A stretch of DNA of 20,808 bases from JAAYBQ01 sp035403465 (lineage in GTDB: Bacteria; Spirochaetota; UBA4802; UBA5550), in assembly GCA_035403465.1 (NCBI GenBank), contig DAONFG010000049.1, positions 1-20,808 of the forward strand. Reading direction: 5' to 3'. Below the pieces are notes generated by a model, which had not been told where the DNA came from, did no database searches, and saw only the letters and a list, made by a program, of their open reading frames with translations. The first letter of the stretch is position 1, and each line of letters starts with the position of its first letter. The translations under genes were made by a program, and so were the position numbers. Of this stretch, positions 15,331 through 20,808 are shown piece after piece.

Positions 15331-15912
15331 ATGCAGAACATGGACTTTCACGATGGCAGGCACCTGCGCAGTATGCCTCCACAGTTTGATAAATCCGATC
15401 CGGAATATTTCTCAAGAACAACAAGAGCGCTCGACAGGGAGAATGACCGTAACCATAACAAAGCGGTAAGAATGCTGACACTTATAACAGCACTGATTAT
15501 TCTTTCATTTACTACGGGTCTCGTTGTGGGGATCAAGTTTGCAGGCGGTACTGAAAGAAGTATCGTGGACGAAAAAACATATAATACAATGAACAGTATA
15601 AGCGCTAAGATGTCCGGCCTTGTAAAAGACATGTCCACTGAGAATAAACAGGCAAACAAGCTTTACCCCAAGGATGAGTTTCCCTTTGTAATACAGCTCG
15701 GTAAGGAATACAGCGAAACCGACACTAAAACCGTTGCCCAGTTTTTAAGCAGTAAGGGACATACAGTGATCGTATCCAAAAGCAGGGACAACTTCAGGAT
15801 TTTTACCGGACCGTATAAGACCGAGAACGAGGCGCGTAAGACATTAACAGAAATTTCACTTTACAGACAGTATGCCATTTCGGCAAATGCACAGATAATC
15901 AAACGCATTTAA
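15331..15912 (+). CDS. SPOR-domain membrane protein
   Basis: A 193-residue inner-membrane protein: a short charged cytosolic part, one membrane helix (MLTLITALIILSFTTGLVVGI, near residues 48-68) and a periplasmic tail ending in a SPOR domain. That domain runs from FPFVIQLGKEYSETDTKTVAQFLSSKGHTVIV to FRIFTGPYKTENEARKTL. SPOR domains bind glycan strands stripped of stem peptides at division sites or other sites of wall remodelling. The start is uncertain. ATG 15331 has CAGG about 6 nt upstream; an in-frame TTG at 15238 and ATG at 15277 would extend it by 31 or 18 residues without visible ribosome sites. The gap to the acetyltransferase gene is 12 nt, so the two probably form an operon. Confidence 0.82.
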   Translation: MQNMDFHDGRHLRSMPPQFDKSDPEYFSRTTRALDRENDRNHNKAVRMLTLITALIILSFTTGLVVGIKFAGGTERSIVDEKTYNTMNSISAKMSGLVKDMSTENKQANKLYPKDEFPFVIQLGKEYSETDTKTVAQFLSSKGHTVIVSKSRDNFRIFTGPYKTENEARKTLTEISLYRQYAISANAQIIKRI

Positions 15913-15924
15913 ACCGGAAAGGTA

Positions 15925-16383
15925 ATGAACTACCGCATAAGACCCGCAGAAGAAAAGGACATTGATCCCATACACGGACTGATTAAGCACTATGCCATGC
16001 AGGGAGTGATCCTTGAACGAAGCCGCGAAGATATCCTCGCTAATCTTGAAAATTTTATAGTAGCCGAAGATTCCGGTACTATTATTGGTACTGCCGCATT
16101 TTATGACTACGGTGAGACCCTGAAAGAGGTACGCTCGTTCGCTGTAGACGGGCATTACCATGGCATGGGTATCGGCAGCGCGCTGCTGAAGAGGCTGATA
16201 CAGAACATAAACGGCAAAAGCAACACGCGAATTTTTACACTTACCTATAAACCTGAATTTTTCAGTAAAAACGGATTCATTGTTGTTTCGAAAGATGATT
16301 TTCCTGAAAAGATATGGAAGGACTGCCGCAACTGCAAGGACTGGGACAACTGCGGTGAGACCGCGCTTGTATACAGGGGCTGA
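15925..16383 (+). CDS. GNAT acetyltransferase, ArgA-like N-acetylglutamate synthase type
   Basis: A 152-residue GNAT-fold enzyme using acetyl-CoA. The N-terminal IRPAEEKDIDPIHGLIKHYAMQGVILERS, the V69-RSFAV strand, the acetyl-CoA loop HYHGMGIGSALL (77-88) and TLTYKPEFFSKNGF (105-118) match the short stand-alone ArgA-like group, which makes N-acetylglutamate for arginine synthesis. The C-terminal PEKIWKDCRNCKDWDNCGETAL, with Cys134, Cys137 and Cys143, is typical of that group and may bind metal. No other arginine gene is nearby, so the substrate is inferred from family resemblance alone. GGAAAGG just before ATG 15925 supports the start. The stop abuts the end of the convergent operon exactly, with no intergenic bases. 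Confidence 0.83.
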   Translation: MNYRIRPAEEKDIDPIHGLIKHYAMQGVILERSREDILANLENFIVAEDSGTIIGTAAFYDYGETLKEVRSFAVDGHYHGMGIGSALLKRLIQNINGKSNTRIFTLTYKPEFFSKNGFIVVSKDDFPEKIWKDCRNCKDWDNCGETALVYRG

Positions 16384-17256
16384 CTATTTAACCAGTATAA
16401 GCCCCATGATGTTTCTCTTCATTTCATCAATAACGCGGTCTTTTATAGCAGTATGGCATATCCCGCGCACCATGTGAACAATTTTACCATTATAAAAAAT
16501 ACCCTCAATCCCGCAGAATGGCGCAGAATTCTGATACTCGTAATAGTACACGGCACGGTCATCCTGCCTGACAATCTTCTCCCTTTTCAGCGAATCATAT
16601 ACAAGCTCGCCGTAGAGGACAGATTCCGCCTCTTCAAGGGAATCAAGTGCGTTTGTAAAGACCCTCGTTTCAATACCGATCACGTAGTCATAACCTTCAG
16701 TCTCACCCGGTCTCCCCTTGTTTATGCCCAGCTTCAGGCCATACCCCCTGTACCGGTCTTTCCACCCGTTTTTTATAACAAACGGTCTGCTGCTGAAATT
16801 GATCCTGTAAAACAGTTTGTCATTTACCAGTTCATATACACCATTGTTCACAGAAATAAGGAGAGTGCTTTCGCGGTCAGCCTCTTCAAACCTGTCGCCA
16901 TGTTTTTTATAAAGGGCATTGATCCATCCGGTCGAATCGCTCCTTACACGGTTAATCCTGCTGTTCCCTGACCTGAGCAGTCTGATTGATTTGAGATAGA
17001 ATAGCCCCTCTGTCATGCGGCCTGCCTTAACAAGGTCCACACCGGTATTAAAATAGAAATCGATTCCATCCGCAGAGACTGGTTCATAGCTGAATTGTTT
17101 TTCTTCAGTGATCCTGATTTTAAATGCGCGGTCGTAGTAATAGCCGTTGCCGGCTTTGTCTTTAAAAAAAAACCAGTCCGGCATCTGGGAAAGCAGCGGC
17201 GACGAGATAAGCAGTATTAATACTGCAGCGTAGAGATGTTGTGAAAAGAAACCCAT
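16384..17256 (-). CDS. Exported protein of unknown function, last gene of the signalling operon
   Basis: A 290-residue protein with a Sec signal peptide (hydrophobic 8-22, likely cleavage near LLSQ at 21-24). I recognise no family. The mature part has alternating strands and many aromatic residues, a possible short helical repeat around 65-95 (FYFNTGVDLVKAGRMTEGLFYLKSI, TPR-like), and a C-terminal half that looks alpha/beta with two Cys (FCGIEGI and GICHTA) that could form a disulfide. It starts 9 nt after the stop of the tail-anchored protein gene; an in-frame stop just upstream makes ATG 17256 the only sensible start. No clear ribosome site is present, so translational coupling is likely. 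Context suggests an envelope output or sensor. Confidence 0.72.
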   Translation of the reverse strand: MGFFSQHLYAAVLILLISSPLLSQMPDWFFFKDKAGNGYYYDRAFKIRITEEKQFSYEPVSADGIDFYFNTGVDLVKAGRMTEGLFYLKSIRLLRSGNSRINRVRSDSTGWINALYKKHGDRFEEADRESTLLISVNNGVYELVNDKLFYRINFSSRPFVIKNGWKDRYRGYGLKLGINKGRPGETEGYDYVIGIETRVFTNALDSLEEAESVLYGELVYDSLKREKIVRQDDRAVYYYEYQNSAPFCGIEGIFYNGKIVHMVRGICHTAIKDRVIDEMKRNIMGLILVK

Positions 17257-17265
17257 ACAGCAAAG

Positions 17266-18342
17266 TTATAAAGAAATCAGTATTACAATAATGGCAATGA
17301 TAAGCAGTATGAAGAGGCCATAGATTAAGAAATTAAATACTTTATTTTTATATGGATCCTCAGATTCTTCCTCATTGCCTTCCATAATCGCTTTTGTAAG
17401 TTCAGTCTGTATCTTGACACTCTCCTCCTCTATCACTTTTGCGTAGATCCCTTTCGCAACGAGTGTGTAGATGATATAACCCCTCCCCTCTTCATTGGGT
17501 ACCTTTTCTATAACACGGCCTACAATCGGGAGCGGCTGCCCGTCTTCGCCCCTGGCCTTGTATGCGTCTATGATCCTGTCAGACATTGAATCCTTTGCAG
17601 ACAGGACAACCAGTATCCTTTCACCGGATTCAATCTCGCTGATGTGCTTACCTTTTACAGGTGAGAGCACGCATACTGCTTCAATTATATATGTCGCGTT
17701 TGCTTCGATGGCATCGAGTTTTTTCTGGAAAGGGCTGTCGCTTTTGGGCTTCTGGGGAGCTGAATCTGCGGTCTCCTGCACTGCAGGTGTTTCAGTTGAT
17801 CCAGGCAGCATTATTTCAACACCTGCAAGTTCAAGGTCAAGCGAAGAAGCCATATCTATATCGAACTGGCTCTTCACTTTATCTGAACCGAGACTTTTTT
17901 TTATCATATCCTGGATTGAGACAGAAAGAAAATCGAGATTTTTATTCTGTGCATCGGGAAATATATCGGTTTCTATGAATGATGTCAGCAGGTCACTCAC
18001 AAGTTTACCTGAATTCATACTGTCATCGGCGGCTTCATACGCTACAAGATTTTTATAAAGTGCTTTCCATGAATCAAATACACGCACACTTGAATATATC
18101 CTGGTATTGGCTGACATCACAATCCTGATAGAGGAGATATACTCACCTAATACATTAACGAATCCCAGTATAAGCCCAGAAGAATTCTTCTCCGGAACTG
18201 CAAACTTACCCTTGATGACAACAACATCCTGCAGTTTCCCGGATGACATGAGCTTCGCTTTATCCATATCACCATTGGTATATTTAAGCGAAATCTCTAT
18301 CCTTTTGGCCTTTTCGTTTAATGATTCATTCTGTGGTCCCAT
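17266..18342 (-). CDS. Tail-anchored membrane protein of unknown function
   Basis: A 358-residue protein with a single C-terminal membrane helix (about 336-358) and no signal peptide, so most of it should face the cytosol. Residues 12-35 (KRIEISLKYTNGDMDKAKLMSSG) resemble a small UBA-like helical hairpin, followed by a strand-rich region (38-84). A Pro/Ser/Thr linker (about 180-205) separates this from a second alpha/beta region (205-320). I recognise no enzyme motif. The style is one I associate with spirochaete proteins, but I cannot name a family. ATG 18342 lies 3 nt after the preceding stop, and AGGA 7 nt upstream overlaps that gene. In the operon it is the obvious link between the cytosolic regulators and the membrane. 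Confidence 0.75.
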   Translation of the reverse strand: MGPQNESLNEKAKRIEISLKYTNGDMDKAKLMSSGKLQDVVVIKGKFAVPEKNSSGLILGFVNVLGEYISSIRIVMSANTRIYSSVRVFDSWKALYKNLVAYEAADDSMNSGKLVSDLLTSFIETDIFPDAQNKNLDFLSVSIQDMIKKSLGSDKVKSQFDIDMASSLDLELAGVEIMLPGSTETPAVQETADSAPQKPKSDSPFQKKLDAIEANATYIIEAVCVLSPVKGKHISEIESGERILVVLSAKDSMSDRIIDAYKARGEDGQPLPIVGRVIEKVPNEEGRGYIIYTLVAKGIYAKVIEEESVKIQTELTKAIMEGNEEESEDPYKNKVFNFLIYGLFILLIIAIIVILISL

Positions 18343-18345
18343 GTG

Positions 18346-18816
18346 TTATTCCTGCTTTTCCGCGATGCAAATCTCGTGAATCTCATACTTACGCTGAGGT
18401 GAAAGATTGACAATCTTTTTAACCCAGCTGAAGACCTTCTGGCTGTTTCTTGCAGAAGTTTTGATTATATATAATCCTTTATCCAAGAGCATGTTTTCGA
18501 CCAGGATCTTATCTGATGCGATTTTTATACCTGCAGACGGACCGTATACTTTTATCAGGTGCTCAGGAAGAATGTATTTTACAAAAAGTCTGTCTGTGCC
18601 TATATCAAGCCGCTTTACCTGCCTGAATGACGCGAGCTGCTCTGCAGGTATATTTTTCCAGAATCCCGGATTACTTGTGATAACAACTGCCAGTTCTGAC
18701 TTCTCGTCATCAGCAAGTATGCGCAGGTATGTGTTGTACGATTTGTACGATGATAGAAGCCCGAAAAGGCTGTCATCCCTTGGTAAAGCTTCCTTTTTAC
18801 TTTTTGCAGACCGCAT
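18346..18816 (-). CDS. Small soluble protein of unknown function in the signalling operon
   Basis: A 156-residue protein without signal peptide or membrane segment. It has a basic start (MRSAKSKKEALPRDD), then an alternating strand/helix pattern: SELAVVITS (40-48), VKRLDIGTDRLFVKYILP (67-84), IKIASDKILVENMLLDKGLYIIKT (97-120). It ends in a basic stretch VFSWVKKIVNLSPQRKYEIHEI. No family is recognised. It starts 9 nt after the STAS-like gene and ends 3 nt before the tail-anchored gene. The tight packing makes it almost certainly a functional member of the same operon. The ribosome site is weak, which again suggests coupled translation. Confidence 0.7.
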   Translation of the reverse strand: MRSAKSKKEALPRDDSLFGLLSSYKSYNTYLRILADDEKSELAVVITSNPGFWKNIPAEQLASFRQVKRLDIGTDRLFVKYILPEHLIKVYGPSAGIKIASDKILVENMLLDKGLYIIKTSARNSQKVFSWVKKIVNLSPQRKYEIHEICIAEKQE

Positions 18817-18825
18817 AACACCGCT

Positions 18826-19368
18826 TCAGATAGATATAAAATCCCCGTCTTCCATTTTAATTACCCGTATTGAAGAAAGACCGTTTATCAGCGTCGATGC
18901 CGTTTCCTTCTCCATACCGGAAAAAATAGATAAATCATTAACACTTGCCCTGTGGTTAAGCCTCAGGTAGTCAATGACGTCCCTCTCTGCTTCAGAGAGG
19001 GGACCTATGTAGAATTTGTTGTTCCTGCCAAGTTCTTCACGGACAACAGCAATACGCCTGTCCCTATAATTTGAATACGAACTGAAAACAGAGTCAATAT
19101 TTATTTCTGATATAGGCGATACATTCCTCAGTTTTATATAAAAATCCCGGCTAAAGGAATCCTGTATGAGCCTTACGATAAGTTCATCAATGCATGAAGA
19201 ATCGATCACCTTGATCCCTTCAAAATCAAGAACAACTGTTTCACCGGTACCGGCATATTCCAGTTTCCCCTTTACAGCTGCATAAAGGCTTCTGCCCACC
19301 GGCCTTGTTATAAGATCAGGAAGCTTAATTTTACAGCTTTTTGCAATCTTCGCAACATCAATTATCAT
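18826..19368 (-). CDS. STAS-like (DUF4325-type) protein with C-terminal winged-helix-like domain
   Basis: A 180-residue cytosolic protein in two parts. Residues about 20-100 fit the STAS-like DUF4325 fold: RPVGRSLYAAVKGKL, then VVLDFEGIKVIDSSCIDELIVRLI (45-68), with S57 and S58 at the position where anti-sigma-antagonist proteins carry a phosphorylatable serine. Residues about 124-178 look like a winged helix: SEAERDVIDYLRLNHRASVNDLSIFSGMEKETASTLINGL followed by a two-strand wing ending GDFISI. Its position directly after a GHKL ATPase suggests that pair interacts, as in partner-switching systems. The fused DNA-binding-like part would let it act on transcription directly. AGGT overlapping the upstream stop serves as the ribosome site. 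Confidence 0.78.
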   Translation of the reverse strand: MIIDVAKIAKSCKIKLPDLITRPVGRSLYAAVKGKLEYAGTGETVVLDFEGIKVIDSSCIDELIVRLIQDSFSRDFYIKLRNVSPISEINIDSVFSSYSNYRDRRIAVVREELGRNNKFYIGPLSEAERDVIDYLRLNHRASVNDLSIFSGMEKETASTLINGLSSIRVIKMEDGDFISI

Positions 19369-19375
19369 CAGTTAC

Positions 19376-20266
19376 CTACGCTGAAAGTGAAATGGATATC
19401 TGTGTACCGTCAAAATGCGCAAGCCCGTTCCTGTGAAACAGGTGCTTGCCGCTTTTATCTTTTTTATTGTAAAGCGCCGTAAGGGAGGAATTCTCTGAAC
19501 GTATAAACAGTGTCCCCTTAAGGCGCTCAACTATCGTATTTACCTGGCATAGCCCGTAACCGAACTCCCGCTTGCTCGAGAGCGGTTGTGTGAGCGCCAT
19601 TTCAATGAGTTCCGCCCCTGATCCGTAAACCACATCAGGCCTGCTTCCGAAACTTTTCATCATGCCGATACCCGAATCTGAAATAACCAGCCGGGCAATA
19701 TTTTCATTTCCTGACTTATAAGTCTGGATTGCAAGATATCCTGTATCAAGGCTGTGTTCAAAAATATTCTGGCATAGCTCGGAGATCACGGTGACAAAGT
19801 AATCAACAACCGATTCATCCATCCAGAACTTCAGTATCCCGGGCGCCCGCTTTCTGAACAGGGCGATCACTGATGAAATGACGTTAACGCTCTGCCTCTC
19901 CTTGTTCGGGATTCCTGTGATCTCTATCAGCCTTTTACTTGCGACACTTCTCTTAAGCATAAGATTATGCTCAACCGGTTCGGCCACGTTGAAAATCCCT
20001 TCGGTAAAAAAATCCATCCTGTGCAGATACTGGTTCAGGTGCATGGGAATATTCACCAGTTTCAGCTTTTCCCCCTTAAGCCGCAGGTAAGTCCTTCCCA
20101 TAAGCAGGAGCGAAACCATTGAATAGGGCTCAATAAACTCAATACGCGACATATCTGCACAGCCGCTCTTAAGTATATCATCCTGCATGGAGATTACGTT
20201 CTCGAAAGTATACGGATCCCTGAACCTGTCAGGCAGCAGCACGCTGTTGTTCACACTTCCGCTCAT
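19376..20266 (-). CDS. GHKL-type ATP-binding protein with N-terminal STAS-like region (anti-sigma kinase-like)
   Basis: A 296-residue cytosolic protein. The C-terminal half (about 125-295) is a HATPase_c domain: N-box E163-LCQN167-IFEH171, G1 box D197-S-G-I-G201, G2 box G236-Y-G-L-C followed by the QVNTIVERLKG helix, and the final GTQISISL strand. The N-terminal part (about 35-95; ADMSRIEFIEPYSMVSLLLMGRTYLRLKGEKLKLVNIP) resembles a STAS-like fold. No histidine-kinase dimerisation helix is present, so it is closer to SpoIIAB/RsbW-type ATPases and their STAS-fused relatives. GGAGAG just before ATG 20266 supports the start. It leads the five-gene operon; the next gene, 7 nt away, is a STAS-like protein and the natural binding partner. 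Kinase activity is plausible but unproven. Confidence 0.83.
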   Translation of the reverse strand: MSGSVNNSVLLPDRFRDPYTFENVISMQDDILKSGCADMSRIEFIEPYSMVSLLLMGRTYLRLKGEKLKLVNIPMHLNQYLHRMDFFTEGIFNVAEPVEHNLMLKRSVASKRLIEITGIPNKERQSVNVISSVIALFRKRAPGILKFWMDESVVDYFVTVISELCQNIFEHSLDTGYLAIQTYKSGNENIARLVISDSGIGMMKSFGSRPDVVYGSGAELIEMALTQPLSSKREFGYGLCQVNTIVERLKGTLFIRSENSSLTALYNKKDKSGKHLFHRNGLAHFDGTQISISLSA

Positions 20267-20398
20267 AGACTCTCCGGAGAATGGATAATACTCTATAATC
20301 GGCGGATTATGAATTATTTCTGAAGAATAATAATTACATTAAGAAAATATATATAGGCCGGGCAATGATATGATCTGGATAGTGGATGTAAACTTAAC

Positions 20399-20436
20399 GG
20401 GTTTGCCACCCGTTCGACTGCGCTCAGGGTAAACCC
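20399..20436. repeat. Inverted repeat containing a common TTCGACTGCGCTCAGGG motif
   Basis: GGGTTT-gcc-ACCC pairs with GGGTAAACCC across a loop containing TTCGACTGCGCTCA. That motif recurs in intergenic repeats of many environmental bacteria. The left arm carries a 3-nt bulge. Confidence 0.5.
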
Positions 20437-20468
20437 CGGCTCAGAGCACACAGAGAAAGGATTCTGTC

Positions 20469-20504
20469 ATTTCGAACCCGACTTCCTGTCGTCGGGTGAG
20501 AAAT
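20469..20504. repeat. Imperfect 14-bp inverted repeat
   Basis: The arms 20469-20482 and 20491-20504 match at 12 of 14 positions around an 8-nt loop (core ACCCGAC/GTCGGGT). It overlaps the CTGTCATTNNGAAC motif at 20464-20477 and is typical of TGTCATTTCGA...GAGAAATC intergenic repeats. Confidence 0.6.
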
Positions 20505-20551
20505 CTCGTTGTTACGCATGGTACCGCAGTGATATTAAGTTAATGGCTTCT

Positions 20552-20571
20552 CCACTCGTTGCAACGGGTGG
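20552..20571. repeat. 20-bp near-perfect palindrome
   Basis: CCACTCGTTG and CAACGGGTGG are reverse complements except for one T-G pair, with no spacer. It lies within the repeat-rich intergenic region, so it is more likely part of the repeat family than a dedicated operator. Confidence 0.4.
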
Positions 20572-20808
20572 ATTTTATGTCACCCTGTGCTGTAGTGATA
20601 ACAATCCGGGCGGCAGTGACAACATTCTAAATGGCAGTGAATAGCTCCCTGTCATTCCGAACGAGCTACAACCCTTCGGCCTTCGGCCACATCCCTTGTT
20701 AAGAGAGGTAATACCTCCTTCACCAGTGAAGCCAGTGCTTCCCAATTATCCCTCGCATCTCGCTGCTGCCGATTGCCGCAGGCGGTTTATCATCATTGCC
20801 AATATAAT

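Larger units (their letters stand above)
20267..20808. other. Gene-free region rich in dispersed repeats
   Basis: No reading frame here looks coding. The first 120 bases are AT-rich and should hold the promoter of the minus-strand operon, though I could not assign boxes with confidence. From about 20395 onward the sequence is a patchwork of inverted repeats and repeat motifs listed separately. The stretch 20700-20808 shows no clear feature. Confidence 0.6.

Noticed and set aside
17495..18058. 187-codon plus-strand frame antisense to the tail-anchored gene
   Set aside because: Its Ser-rich composition is the usual shadow of a coding strand; no ribosome site or known motif, and it is opposite a gene firmly placed in an operon.
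20674..20687. Tandem duplication of CTTCGGC
   Set aside because: Only two 7-bp units; too short to be more than slippage inside the repeat region.
20395..20808. Possible CRISPR array or integron-like repeats at the window end
   Set aside because: The repeats differ in sequence and spacing, have no regular spacers, and no cas or integrase gene is nearby; they fit dispersed palindromic elements better.

Overview
The window reads as chromosomal DNA of a Gram-negative bacterium of moderate GC content. Evidence for a double membrane includes three lipoprotein signal peptides, an OmpA-domain protein with PD40 repeats and a SPOR-domain protein. Several small membrane and signalling proteins look like spirochaete-type families, so a free-living Spirochaetota member is my best guess. 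That placement is an inference from protein style only: there is no rRNA or other marker gene here. No rRNA, tRNA, CRISPR array, transposase or phage gene was seen.

Layout. Position 1-80 is the tail of an unknown gene followed by a strong terminator. Next come a hot-dog thioesterase (261-695) and a two-helix potassium channel with a cytosolic RCK module (804-1787). A DUF3124-type lipoprotein (1780-2322, minus) converges on the channel gene and overlaps its end. A remnant of a DUF6920-like gene (2512-2763, minus) lies in an otherwise empty stretch. Then come a secreted ankyrin-repeat protein (2932-3609) and an ECF sigma factor/anti-sigma factor pair (3665-5310) whose ends overlap by 4 nt. Two lipoprotein alpha/beta hydrolases follow, transcribed divergently (5326-6204 minus; 6580-8505 plus). 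The gene-free stretch between them is rich in palindromes and includes two operator-like dyads of TetR style. After a strong terminator lie an OmpA/PD40 protein (8564-9796 minus), a D-2-hydroxyacid dehydrogenase (9973-10932 minus) and a J-domain protein (11159-11713 minus). The phosphoserine aminotransferase gene serC (12074-13156 plus) follows, preceded by a CHCERSEAI-type intergenic repeat. A long-chain acyl-CoA ligase (13205-15070 minus) converges on serC. A SPOR-domain membrane protein and an ArgA-like acetyltransferase follow on the plus strand (15331-16383).

The last part is a tightly packed minus-strand operon of five genes (20266 down to 16384, gaps of 3-9 nt). Its products are, in order: a GHKL ATPase with an N-terminal STAS-like region, a STAS-like (DUF4325-type) protein fused to a winged-helix-like domain, an unknown soluble protein, a tail-anchored membrane protein, and an exported unknown protein. 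It resembles the cytosolic half of a partner-switching pathway coupled to membrane and envelope components, and is the best candidate here for an undescribed system. Upstream of it, 20340-20808 holds only dispersed repeats and palindromes. These share a 14-base motif with the repeat in front of serC.
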